A stretch of 64,000 bases of DNA from assembly GCA_965204525.1 (NCBI GenBank), contig OZ241994.1, positions 5,146,001 to 5,210,000 on the forward strand, read 5' to 3'. Made by a program: the position numbers and the translations under genes. The stretch is from Bin5 sp965204525. GTDB lineage: Bacteria; Chloroflexota; Anaerolineae; Caldilineales; Caldilineaceae. The notes under the pieces are model-generated. The model searched no databases, was not told the DNA's origin, and saw nothing but the letters and a program-made list of their open reading frames with translations. Shown here one piece after another: positions 14,887 through 23,701 of the stretch; positions within the stretch are counted from its first letter, which is position 1, and the number at the start of each line of letters is the position of its first letter.

Positions 14887-15837
14887 CTAACGCCGCGCTC
14901 TTTCCCCAACCCGCACCCGCGGATCTACAACGCCGTAAAGAATGTCCACCACCAGATTCATGAAAAGAATGATCGCCGCACTGAAGAGGGTGGTAATCAT
15001 CAACACCGGGTAGTCCAACCCGATGATGCCCTGCCACACGAGCCAGCCAAATCCGTGGATGTTGAAGATCTGCTCGACGAAGATGCTGCCGGTGATGAAG
15101 CCGCCCAGCGAGGCAGCCGTTATCGTCAGAATCGGTGTGAACGCGTTGCGCAGGACATGGCGAACGATGATCAGCCGTTCCGTCAGACCCTTGGCCCGCG
15201 CCGTCCGCACGTAGTCCTGGCTGATCGTCTCCAGAATGCTCGACCGCCACTGCCGCACAAGACCCGCCGTTCCCGTGAAACCGATCAACATCATCGGCAG
15301 GATGATCTTCTGGCTGAATATGCCTTCCCAGCCGATGCTGCTGTCGATCCAGCCAAGCTGGAGAATGAATACAATCATCAGCATCGGCGCCAGCACAAAA
15401 GTGGGGATGGTCGACACCGCCACCGTCGTGCTGACGATGATGTAGTCGATCGGCCGGTTGTGGAACCTGGCCGCGATGATGCCCAGGATCGTACCGCTGA
15501 CAAACCAGAAGAACATGCCGACCAACCCCAACTGGATGCTCTTCGGCCATGCCTTCGCAAGCATTACATTGATCGACCTCTGCCCGGACAGGATCGAATA
15601 CCCCAGCTGGCCCTGCATCAGACGCCCCAAAAATTCACCGTATTGGACAAGGAAGGGACGGTCCAACCCCAATGAGTGGCGCACTCTTTCACGCAGCTCC
15701 TCGTCCCAGTAGGCTTCCTGCAGCAACTCCATCAGCGGGTCGCCAGGGCCGTAATGGGCCAAGATAAACGTCAGGGCCGACGCCGCGATAAGTGTGGGGA
15801 TGATATATACCAGGCGGCGGATAATGTATGCGGTAAT
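14887..15837 (-). CDS. Peptide/nickel-type ABC transporter permease (DppB-like), probable AUU start
   Basis: Reading from the first ATG at 15762 gives a protein lacking the conserved first membrane helix. In the same frame upstream the sequence codes TAYIIRRLVYIIPTLI and SALTFILAHYGPGDP, exactly the expected DppB N-terminus. No ATG, GTG or TTG opens it, but ATT at 15835-15837 stands six bases after a perfect GGAGG, so I place the start there (316 residues). The rest shows the BPD_transp_1 core, with EAA loop DYVRTARAKGLTERLIIVRHVLRN. It pairs with the DppC-like subunit. The alternative is a mutated ATG, with translation from 15762 or none. Confidence 0.85.
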   Translation of the reverse strand: MTAYIIRRLVYIIPTLIAASALTFILAHYGPGDPLMELLQEAYWDEELRERVRHSLGLDRPFLVQYGEFLGRLMQGQLGYSILSGQRSINVMLAKAWPKSIQLGLVGMFFWFVSGTILGIIAARFHNRPIDYIIVSTTVAVSTIPTFVLAPMLMIVFILQLGWIDSSIGWEGIFSQKIILPMMLIGFTGTAGLVRQWRSSILETISQDYVRTARAKGLTERLIIVRHVLRNAFTPILTITAASLGGFITGSIFVEQIFNIHGFGWLVWQGIIGLDYPVLMITTLFSAAIILFMNLVVDILYGVVDPRVRVGERARR

Positions 15838-15870
15838 CCTAAGCCTCCGTGCAGCTGAATCCCGTCCGAC

Positions 15871-16260
15871 TCACCTGCGGACCTTGAAGGTCCAAAGGTA
15901 CTCAACCAGGTCATCCAACTCCTTTGGTTCCATCTCCAGATCGGTCGCGTTCTCGTGGTACGCGACCAGATAGACCTTCAGCTTGCGCGACGTCTGCGTA
16001 TCTGCGTAAGACCCGTCCCTGAACCGGTCGTCGATCTGGCCGCCGACCTTGGTGACGTCGGCCGTCTCGCCCCCTCCCTGGCTGATTATTGTGTGACACG
16101 AAGCGCAGCGTTCCTCGAAGACCTTCTCGCCTCTTGCGATTGCCGCCTTTTGTCCGCCCCCGCATGCTGCCGCGAGGTTCATGATGACAATTGCCGACGC
16201 CAGCGCCGCATAGCGGCGGCCGCCCAGGCGTCGAGGCTTACGGTGAAGAGTGGGCTGCAT
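15871..16260 (-). CDS. Lipoprotein c-type cytochrome
   Basis: About 129 residues from the ATG at 16260. A signal sequence ends in a lipobox (LAAAC, Cys33), so the mature protein is likely lipid-anchored outside the membrane. One heme-binding CASCH motif (C52, C55, H56) and a downstream Met (M110 in LEMEPKELDDLVEYLW) as probable sixth ligand define a small mono-heme cytochrome c. It lies between the peptide-binding protein gene and the permease genes, in the same direction, an odd place for an electron carrier. It may serve a periplasmic oxidoreductase encoded elsewhere. Confidence 0.85.
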   Translation of the reverse strand: MQPTLHRKPRRLGGRRYAALASAIVIMNLAAACGGGQKAAIARGEKVFEERCASCHTIISQGGGETADVTKVGGQIDDRFRDGSYADTQTSRKLKVYLVAYHENATDLEMEPKELDDLVEYLWTFKVRR

Positions 16261-16378
16261 TTTGTGTCCTGTGCGGCAAAGAACAGGCAGGAAGGCGGCG
16301 GTAGCAGGGGCTATGCTGGACCGGCATAGCCCCGTTATGAGAGATCGGGCCACTGCCCGCCTTCCTGACTTCGCAAAC

Positions 16379-18061
16379 TCAGTGCTCGGCGATCCAGACT
16401 TCATCCGGGTGCAGTAACCGCGAATTGAAGCCCAGCTCGAAATCCCGCACCCATGGCTTGACCAGGAAGTAGCGTGCGTCCAGATAGGTCGGGATCATAA
16501 TATACAAGCTGTACATGTAATCCTCAACCTCTTTCCACGCCGCCATCCGCTCCTCAACATCCTGGATCGCCTGGGCCTTCTCGATCAAGGCATCCAGCTG
16601 CGGGTCCTGGTGCTTCAGATAGCCGTCATTGAACGGGCCGTTCGAATGCCACAGCGGCCAGATCGCCTCTTGCGGATCCAGCGCCTGAATGCCATGCGCC
16701 CAGCTGCCGACGTTGGCCAGCTCCCGCTCCTCAGGTGTCGTGCGCTGCTTGATCAGAAGCTCGATCTGGACGCCCAGCACCTGATAGACCTGCTGTGCGA
16801 TGGCCTGCCAGAGCAGACTGCGGTCGCCGAGCGTCGTCCCCGGCGGGGCGTAGACGCGAATTGGCTCGACCAGGCTGGGGTCGCCCTGATAGCGGGACTC
16901 GGCGAACGCCTGCAGCGCTCCCTCCACATCCTGCGTCAAACCGGGCCGGCTATCGCAGTCGTGAATCTCGCAGTAAGGCCCGTACGGCCCGCCCGTGAGC
17001 GTCTTGAGCTTGAAGAAGCGCCCTCGCATCACCTTCTCGATGATCTCGTCCATGTCGATCGACTTGACGAAGGCTTCGCGCATCTTCGGATCATCGAAAG
17101 GAGGTTTGTCGGTGAAGAGTACCTGCGCCAGATAGTTCTGCGTAGGCCAGAACCGGAGTTCATCGTGCAGCGGATTCTCCGGGTCCAGGATCTCTGACAA
17201 AATCGGACCGGCGACCCAAACTACGTCGAACTCATCGTTTTCATAGCCGATCAGCATCGTCTCGGCCGGCAGGCGGCCCTGCAAAATCAGCTTGTCCAGC
17301 TTGGCCGGCTCGCCGGGCCAGTACGGGTTGCGTTCCAGCACGAGCAGGTTCTCGTCGGGATCAAAGCTCTCAGCCTGGAAGGGGCCTGCGCAGCCGCCGC
17401 CGCCCTCCAGCCAGTGCCTCTCAGCCGTTCCCGCCTCCAGCTGATCCTGCTCACAGACCGCCATGGGAGTCCCGGTCGACCAGCGATTCCACATCGGCGC
17501 CGGTTGCATCATCTTCACCTCGAGGGTGAAGTCATCGATGACCGTGATACCTGACATCGTATCGGCGTTCTCGTTGTAAAGGTCCATCGCGCCCTCAATG
17601 AACATGAAGAGACGTAAGGGCCATTTGCCGACGCGCAACGACCTCTCCCACGTGTATTTCACGTCATGAGCCGTCACCGGATTCCCCGTCATGCCAAACT
17701 TCAGGTCCTGGCGCAGGTGGTAGGTATAGGTGAGGCCGTCGTCGCTTACCTCGAGACTATCGCAGAGCCAGCACTGCACCTCCTCGAGTCCCGTATCCGG
17801 GTTCACCACAACCTCTGTAAGCGCCGACAAAAGTCCCGCACCGTAGTAATAGTCGGCGCCCGTCCCCGTCGCGGGATCCCAGCGGAAGCTGCAACAGGGC
17901 GCAAAGCGCAGTATCTGCTCAGCCGCCGGCTCCATCGAGAGCATCGGCTCCTCTTCCATTGCGGCCTCCGGCCCCGCGCCGGCCGGGACACACGCGGCGA
18001 TGCCGAACATCAGGAGCAAAAGGGTCCCGGCGACAAACCAGATCGTTCTGTGCGTTTTCAT
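16379..18061 (-). CDS. ABC transporter substrate-binding lipoprotein, SBP_bac_5 (peptide/nickel type)
   Basis: 560 residues. Signal sequence with lipobox GIAAC (mature Cys near residue 24) and an acidic Met/Glu-rich tether, then the SBP_bac_5 fold with motifs such as DDFTLEVKM and ERNPYWPGEP. Several paired cysteines (FAPCCSF, CWLC, GGGGCAG, YCEIHDCD) suggest disulfides. It is the capture subunit for the importer encoded by 13795-15837 and first gene of that operon; AAGGAG precedes the ATG. Substrates of this family include oligopeptides, glycosides and metals; the actual ligand cannot be told. Confidence 0.9.
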   Translation of the reverse strand: MKTHRTIWFVAGTLLLLMFGIAACVPAGAGPEAAMEEEPMLSMEPAAEQILRFAPCCSFRWDPATGTGADYYYGAGLLSALTEVVVNPDTGLEEVQCWLCDSLEVSDDGLTYTYHLRQDLKFGMTGNPVTAHDVKYTWERSLRVGKWPLRLFMFIEGAMDLYNENADTMSGITVIDDFTLEVKMMQPAPMWNRWSTGTPMAVCEQDQLEAGTAERHWLEGGGGCAGPFQAESFDPDENLLVLERNPYWPGEPAKLDKLILQGRLPAETMLIGYENDEFDVVWVAGPILSEILDPENPLHDELRFWPTQNYLAQVLFTDKPPFDDPKMREAFVKSIDMDEIIEKVMRGRFFKLKTLTGGPYGPYCEIHDCDSRPGLTQDVEGALQAFAESRYQGDPSLVEPIRVYAPPGTTLGDRSLLWQAIAQQVYQVLGVQIELLIKQRTTPEERELANVGSWAHGIQALDPQEAIWPLWHSNGPFNDGYLKHQDPQLDALIEKAQAIQDVEERMAAWKEVEDYMYSLYIMIPTYLDARYFLVKPWVRDFELGFNSRLLHPDEVWIAEH

Positions 18062-18199
18062 GAGAAGATCTCCTTTTCTGGTACTTTGACCGAACCGACG
18101 CTAAAGCCAATCTCCGAGCTTCTCCAACACAGCTGGTGCATGTCCCAAATCCGACCGGTCTCGCACCCGAACCGGTCCACCCTGCCAGGTGCAATGTAA

Positions 18200-18227
18200 A
18201 TTATATATATTGTTCAATCCCTGTCAA
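18200..18227 (-). promoter_or_regulatory. Consensus promoter for the peptide importer operon
   Basis: On the minus strand TTGACA (18222-18227), a 16-base spacer and TATAAT (18200-18205), within the divergent region before the gene ending at 16379. It would give a leader of about 130 bases. Confidence 0.7.
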
Positions 18228-18291
18228 CGCCGGAAAAAGAGACCGGCGCATCCCGAGAATCCTACGAAAATCCAGCAAGTCCTGATCCCGA

Positions 18292-18320
18292 TTGACAACA
18301 CGCCCCAATCCGTTTACAGT
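18292..18320 (+). promoter_or_regulatory. Promoter abutting the FG-GAP gene start (leaderless type)
   Basis: TTGACA (18292-18297), a 17-base spacer and TACAGT (18315-18320). The ATG of the next gene is at 18329, only eight bases past the -10 hexamer, so the predicted transcription start nearly coincides with the start codon. No ribosome site fits in between. Confidence 0.6.
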
Positions 18321-18328
18321 CTCAACCC

Positions 18329-21058
18329 ATGACCACCACCTGGACCACCCGCGGCTTCGAAAGCTTTCGCCAAGGCCAGTTCGGCAACGCCGGCCAGAAC
18401 CTCTACGTTTCCCGCGCCGGCGTGCTGCAACGCATCCACCAGTACGACCTCAACGGCAACGGCCACCTGGACCTGGTCTTCTGCAACAGCCAGAACCACC
18501 AGGAGCGCCCCCCGGCCTTCGTCTACAGTGACCCTCTCGGCGCCGCCCATCGCACCGAGTTGCCGGCCGAAGGCGCATGGACCGGCGCGGTCGCCGACCT
18601 GAACGACGACGGCTACGACGATCTGATCCTGGGAATGCGGAACAACGGGATCAGGCCCGACCTCAACGCCATCATCTACTACGGCGCGCCCGACGGCATG
18701 AGCGAACGACGCCAGCAGCAACTGCCGGTTCCCCAATGCGAGTCGGTGGCAGCCGGAGACTTTGACGGCGACGGCCGTACCGACCTTGCCTTCGCCAGCC
18801 AGGGCGCGCTCCGCATCTTCTTTCAATCCGACCTGGGTTTCGAGCCGCAGAGATTCGTCGACCTGGAGATCGCCGCCGAACAACTGACCGCCGGCGACCT
18901 TGACGGCGACGGTTTTGACGACCTGGTCGTACGTTCGGTTGAGGGCAGCGTAACCGTATACTGGGGCGGCGCCGACGGCATCAACCCGGATCGCGCAACC
19001 GTCTTCTTCGAACCCGACACGGAGCGCGCCCGCCCGTCAGAGCCGGCGGTACAGTACGCCGAGCACGTCGAGGAGGCAAAGCCGCTGGCCGGAATCGTCC
19101 ATCTGAACGGCCGCCCCCACCTCTTCCTGCCCCGGTCGCATAGCGTTTCGCTCGCGCCGGTCGGCAAGGACCGGCGCTCAGGCCCTCCCCTGGAACTGTA
19201 CTGCTCGCAGGCCATGGCCGTGGCGGTCGGCGACGTCAACGGCGACGGATACGATGACCTTGTGTTTGCCTGCCGCGAGCTCAGTGAAGAGGGAGAACGC
19301 TCCTGGATCTACCGGGGCGGCGCGGAGGGATTCGACGAGACCCGCCGCACGCCTCTCAACAGCTGCCACGCCTGCGATGTCGCCGTCGCCGACCTGTCCG
19401 GCGACGGCTGCGCCGACGTCATCCTGTGCCAGACCCATACCCCCGATTCCTACAGCGCCGACTCGTTCATCTACCGCGCCTCTCGCACTGGGATCGACCC
19501 CGAGCCGGTCCGCCTGCCCTGTCAGGACGCCCGCCGCGTCCTGCTGGCGCGAGCCGGCCCCGACGCCAGGCCGCACGTAATCTTTGTTAACCATTTCGGC
19601 CGCAACCGCCTCGGCAACATCAGCCCCTACATCTATTTTGGCAGTGCGGACGGATTCTCCCCGGAAAAGCGGCAGGAGCTGTCCGGATGGGGCGCAGTCG
19701 AGGCCCTCTGCTGCGATTTCAACGACGACGGCTACGTCGACGTCGTGCTCGCCAACGCGTCGGAAAACTCGGTCGACCGCGATCCTGGTTCCTACCTGCT
19801 GCTCAACGGGCCGGACGGCTTTGCCGGCGAACCAACCTCGATCCTTCCCACCTCGCGGGCCCACGGCGTCTGCGCCGCCGACATCAACCGCGACGGCCAT
19901 CTCGACCTGATCTTCTGCGGCTTCGACAATCCCGAACTCCTGATCTTCTACGGAGTTGCCGCGGATACCGCGACCGGTCTCTGCTTCGACACCGCCAACC
20001 CGCAGCGCATCCGCCTGGAGCACGACGGCAAGCTTTACAACGAGCCGCGCTGGATCTACCTCGCCGATCTCAACAACAACGGCTGGCTGGATCTGGTCGT
20101 GCCCCAGATCGCCTACGACCGCAGCTTCATTCTGTGGGGCGGGCCGCAAGGCTTCAGCATGGACCGCTGCCAGCCGCTCTCCGTCGTGCGCGGCGCCTGC
20201 GCGCGCGCCGCCGACCTGAACGGCAACGGCTACCTCGATCTCATCATCGGCGGCCACATCACCTCCCAGGACGGCCCGCACGACTCCTTTGCCTACATCT
20301 ACTGGAACGGGCCGGACGGCCTGCGCGAGGACCGCCGCACACTGCTCCCCGCCAGCGCGATCAACGCCATGGCCGTGGCCGACTTCAACAACGACGGCCT
20401 CCTCGACCTCTTCATCTGCTCCTATCACAACGGCCGCGAGCGGGACATCGACTCCTTCCTCTATTGGAACCGCGCCGGGCGCGGCTTCTCCGCGAGCGAC
20501 CGCACGCGCCTCTTCACGCACTCCGCATCCGGCTGCGTCGCCGCCGACTTCAACGGCAACGGCTGGATCGACCTGGCGGTCGCCAACCACAAAGTGGAAG
20601 GCGACCACGTCGGCTATTCAGCTGTCTGGTGGAATGGCCCCGCAGGCTTCAGCGCCGAACGCATAACGCGACTGCCGACATCCGGCCCGCACGGCATGAC
20701 CGCCGTCAGCCCGCACAGCATCGCCGACCGCGGCCCGGAGGAGTACTATCTCTCGGCCCCCTGCAGACTGCCCGAAGGCGCCCGCGCAACCGAGATTGCA
20801 TGGGAAGCGGAAACGCCGTCGCGCACCTGGGTAAAGGCCCAATTGCGCTTCGGCGGCACGGAAGAGGCGTTGGAAGAAGCGGCCTGGCAGGGACCGGACG
20901 GAGAGGCAACGTGGTTCGAAAGACCCCAGGCCGTCGGCGCCCTGAACCAGACCGGCCAGTGGGTACAGTACAGACTCGCCCTGGGCGCCCAAAACGCATG
21001 CGGCACGCCCCGCGTCACCGCGGTAGATCTGCGCTACGAGTTGTCGGCGCAACTATGA
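18329..21058 (+). CDS. FG-GAP/VCBS-repeat protein with 12 calcium-binding loops
   Basis: 909 residues. Twelve copies of a DxNxDGxxDL-type calcium loop are visible, from DLNGNGHLDL near residue 40 to DFNGNGWIDL near residue 750, each within a 50-70 residue repeat, predicting one or two beta-propellers. The last 130 residues differ (EITWEAETPS-like region, EIAWEAETPSRTWVKAQLRF) and may be an Ig- or jelly-roll-like cap. Such repeats normally occur in exported or surface proteins, yet no signal peptide is seen at MTTTWTTRGF. It stands between the divergent peptide importer and a sugar importer. Function not assigned. Confidence 0.85.
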   Translation: MTTTWTTRGFESFRQGQFGNAGQNLYVSRAGVLQRIHQYDLNGNGHLDLVFCNSQNHQERPPAFVYSDPLGAAHRTELPAEGAWTGAVADLNDDGYDDLILGMRNNGIRPDLNAIIYYGAPDGMSERRQQQLPVPQCESVAAGDFDGDGRTDLAFASQGALRIFFQSDLGFEPQRFVDLEIAAEQLTAGDLDGDGFDDLVVRSVEGSVTVYWGGADGINPDRATVFFEPDTERARPSEPAVQYAEHVEEAKPLAGIVHLNGRPHLFLPRSHSVSLAPVGKDRRSGPPLELYCSQAMAVAVGDVNGDGYDDLVFACRELSEEGERSWIYRGGAEGFDETRRTPLNSCHACDVAVADLSGDGCADVILCQTHTPDSYSADSFIYRASRTGIDPEPVRLPCQDARRVLLARAGPDARPHVIFVNHFGRNRLGNISPYIYFGSADGFSPEKRQELSGWGAVEALCCDFNDDGYVDVVLANASENSVDRDPGSYLLLNGPDGFAGEPTSILPTSRAHGVCAADINRDGHLDLIFCGFDNPELLIFYGVAADTATGLCFDTANPQRIRLEHDGKLYNEPRWIYLADLNNNGWLDLVVPQIAYDRSFILWGGPQGFSMDRCQPLSVVRGACARAADLNGNGYLDLIIGGHITSQDGPHDSFAYIYWNGPDGLREDRRTLLPASAINAMAVADFNNDGLLDLFICSYHNGRERDIDSFLYWNRAGRGFSASDRTRLFTHSASGCVAADFNGNGWIDLAVANHKVEGDHVGYSAVWWNGPAGFSAERITRLPTSGPHGMTAVSPHSIADRGPEEYYLSAPCRLPEGARATEIAWEAETPSRTWVKAQLRFGGTEEALEEAAWQGPDGEATWFERPQAVGALNQTGQWVQYRLALGAQNACGTPRVTAVDLRYELSAQL

Positions 21059-21272
21059 GCTGCCCGCGCCCTGCCCAAGGTGACTCTGCTGCCTCCTGAA
21101 AAACGCCGGTTGCCGTAATGGGCCAGAACTGCGAGAATAGCCCTGTGCCAGGCGTTGCCGCGCTTCCACAGGACGACGCACTTCGCCGAGAGGGAGTTCC
21201 GCTATCTCACCGCAGGACTGACGTTCTTCATATGAGAGTCACCCGTTCAAATCACACAGAGGAGGACCGTCG

Positions 21273-22640
21273 ATGAGAACCCTTCGCAGACTCAACCCGC
21301 TAATGTTTGTCGTCATCGCTGCAATGATATTTACCGCCTGTGCCGCGCCCGCTGCACCTGCCGGCGACACCGGGGCCGAAGCGCCGGCGGACGAGCAGGT
21401 GACCTTGCGTATGACCGCCCTGGGCGGTATCGTCGCCGAAGCCGTCACCGCGCTCACCGACAGGTATATGGAGGAGAATCCAAACGTGGAGATTATCGTC
21501 GACGTGCAGGGCGACGATATGAGCTGGCAGAAGACCGCGCCCACAACCATGTTCGCCGCCTCCGACGGCCCCGATCTTTCCTGGTGGTGGTGCGGCCGCT
21601 TCGCCCAATTCAATGACATGATGGACGCCGGACTGCTTGCCTCGCTCGATGACCTGTACGAGAGCGAAGGCTGGAACGAGTCCTTCCCGCAGGGCACGCT
21701 CGACTACTTCACCCACACCGACGGCAGCCGCTACGGCGTCAATCTGGACGCTGTCTGGACGCCGATGGTCTATTACAACAAGGAGATCTTCGCCGAGGTG
21801 GGTGTCGAGCCGCCGACCACTTGGGATGAGTTCTACGCCCTCGGAGACACGATCCGCGCAGCCGGCTATGAGACGCTTACAACGCCCTACGAAATGGGCG
21901 TTCGCAGCCACCTTCCGGACGGCCTGATGCTGCGCTCCTGGACCGAGCGGGAGTACCAGGCCTTCCTCCTGAACTGGATGCCTGACGCGCCGGAATGGTC
22001 CCTCGAACACAAGTGGACCGACCCCAACGGCGTTCGTATATACCAGTACATTATGGATATGGCCGACAGCGGGCTGCTGATGGAGGGCTACGCCGGCATC
22101 ACCGACTACGGCCAGTCCAAGGGGCTCTTCCTTTCCGGCAAAGCGGCTATGTTCCAGGACGGCAGCTGGTCGACAGGCGCAACCTCCCTGCCCGAAGAGG
22201 CGACCTTCGACTGGGGCTACTTCTACTACCCGCGTCTTGACCAGGACAACTACGGCGAGATGGGCTCCTTCGTGGCCAACTGCCTGATCGTCTTTGAAGA
22301 CCGCGACAACGTCGATGCAGCCAAGGATGTGGTGGCATACATCCTGCAGCCGGAAAACATGGTTCTGTGGGCCGAGAAGCTGGGCGGCCCGCCGGGGCGG
22401 ACCGACCTGCCGACCGAAAAGGTGACGGAGGTGCTTGGTCCCGTAATGGCCGGCATGCTGCAGGAGATCGCCGCGGCCGGCGCGCCGACGCTATATGAGG
22501 GCGTCGTACCGCCTGAGCTGCTGGCCTCTCTGAAAGCCTCGATAGACCTGATGCTGACCGGCAGCCTCACACCGGAGGAGGCAGCGGCCATGCAGCAGGA
22601 GGAGACCGAAAAAGTGCGTGCCGAGCTTGCCGACCAGTAG
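21273..22640 (+). CDS. Sugar ABC transporter substrate-binding lipoprotein (family 1)
   Basis: 455 residues. Signal sequence with lipobox FTAC (Cys at about 24) and an Ala/Pro/Glu tether, then an SBP_bac_1 fold of the MalE/UgpB type (LTDRYMEENPNVEI, PDLSWWWCGRFAQF, YYNKEIFAEVGVEPPTTWDEF). GGAGG precedes the ATG. The two genes downstream encode its permeases and a third a glycosidase, making one operon to 26867. The ligand is probably a sugar or glycoside; the ATPase is not encoded here. Confidence 0.92.
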   Translation: MRTLRRLNPLMFVVIAAMIFTACAAPAAPAGDTGAEAPADEQVTLRMTALGGIVAEAVTALTDRYMEENPNVEIIVDVQGDDMSWQKTAPTTMFAASDGPDLSWWWCGRFAQFNDMMDAGLLASLDDLYESEGWNESFPQGTLDYFTHTDGSRYGVNLDAVWTPMVYYNKEIFAEVGVEPPTTWDEFYALGDTIRAAGYETLTTPYEMGVRSHLPDGLMLRSWTEREYQAFLLNWMPDAPEWSLEHKWTDPNGVRIYQYIMDMADSGLLMEGYAGITDYGQSKGLFLSGKAAMFQDGSWSTGATSLPEEATFDWGYFYYPRLDQDNYGEMGSFVANCLIVFEDRDNVDAAKDVVAYILQPENMVLWAEKLGGPPGRTDLPTEKVTEVLGPVMAGMLQEIAAAGAPTLYEGVVPPELLASLKASIDLMLTGSLTPEEAAAMQQEETEKVRAELADQ

Positions 22641-22756
22641 TGAAGCCAGAGCGGCTCACGTAGTTCGGCTGCATCTTTGAAGTGAGCACGCAGGAGACGA
22701 ATAGCGTGGCGCGAGGAAACGCTGCTCTCGAAAGTGGAAAGGGGAGTGAAGAAGAG

Positions 22757-23701
22757 ATGAGGCAGAAAACGCTTCTCACTCCTCACGCCTCGCCCCTCAC
22801 TCCCCGTTTTGGCCCTCGCCTGGCCAGATGGTGGAACCGGGAGGGAATCTGGTACCTGTTTCTCGCGCCCGCCATCCTTCTCCTGCTCATCTTTTTTGCC
22901 TACCCCTTGGCCGACTCGCTGCTGTTGAGCTTCTATAAGTGGAAAGGGCTGGGCGCGCGCAAGTTTGTCGGCCTCGCCAACTTCGAAGCCCTGCTCGACG
23001 ACCGCTTCTTCTGGGGCGCCACCTGGCACACGCTTGTCTTCGCGCTGGTTGTGACCCTGGGAACCGTCGGCATCGGCTATCTTCTGGCGACGGTAATCTC
23101 GCGCCGCGTGTACGGTTGGCGCGCCTACCGTATAGGATTCTATCTGCCGGTAATGCTCTCCGTCGTCGTGGTCGCGGCCCTGTGGGTACGCATCTATGAG
23201 TTCAACTGGGGCCTGCTCAATACCTTCTTGCGTGCCGTCGGGCTGGATGTTATTGCCCTGCCCTGGCTGGCCGACGTCAAGTACGCGCTGGCCGCTGTGA
23301 TTGTCGTTCCCATCTGGCAGTACGCCGGCTTTCCCATGATAGTTACGCTGGCCGCAATCGAGGGCATCCCCCAGGATCTGCACGATGCCGCCACCATCGA
23401 CGGCGTCAGTGAATGGCAGCGTACCTGGCATCTGATCTTTCCCCTCGTTCGCCCGGTGGTCGCCTCGATCAGCATCCTGCAGATTATCTTTTCGCTCAAG
23501 GTGTTCGATCTGGTTTGGGTGATGACCAAGGGGAGTCCGGGCAACAGCACCGCGGTATTAGGGACCTTCCTCTTCCGGCAAGGCTTCGAAACGCAGAAGT
23601 ACGGCTATGCCTCAGCCGTGGCGGTGGTGATGTTTCTCATCGTATTCACGCTGACCTATCTCTACCAACGCCTGGTGAAGTTCGATGCGGTTGAGTTCTG
23701 A
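22757..23701 (+). CDS. Sugar ABC transporter permease (MalF/UgpA-like)
   Basis: About 314 residues from the ATG at 22757; a GTG at 22682 would add 25 low-complexity residues before the same frame. Six membrane helices, the first at GIWYLFLAPAILLLL, and an EAA-type cytoplasmic loop DAATIDGVSEWQRTWHLIFP that would contact the ATPase. The gene overlaps the next permease gene by 17 bases, so translation of the two subunits is probably coupled. Confidence 0.9.
   Translation: MRQKTLLTPHASPLTPRFGPRLARWWNREGIWYLFLAPAILLLLIFFAYPLADSLLLSFYKWKGLGARKFVGLANFEALLDDRFFWGATWHTLVFALVVTLGTVGIGYLLATVISRRVYGWRAYRIGFYLPVMLSVVVVAALWVRIYEFNWGLLNTFLRAVGLDVIALPWLADVKYALAAVIVVPIWQYAGFPMIVTLAAIEGIPQDLHDAATIDGVSEWQRTWHLIFPLVRPVVASISILQIIFSLKVFDLVWVMTKGSPGNSTAVLGTFLFRQGFETQKYGYASAVAVVMFLIVFTLTYLYQRLVKFDAVEF

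Noticed and set aside
19178..20608. 476-codon minus-strand ORF
   Set aside because: It lies wholly antisense to the FG-GAP gene and is a by-product of its repeated GC-rich DxNxDG codons; no ribosome site and no family.
22250..23431. 393-codon minus-strand ORF
   Set aside because: Antisense to two ABC importer genes with clear family motifs.
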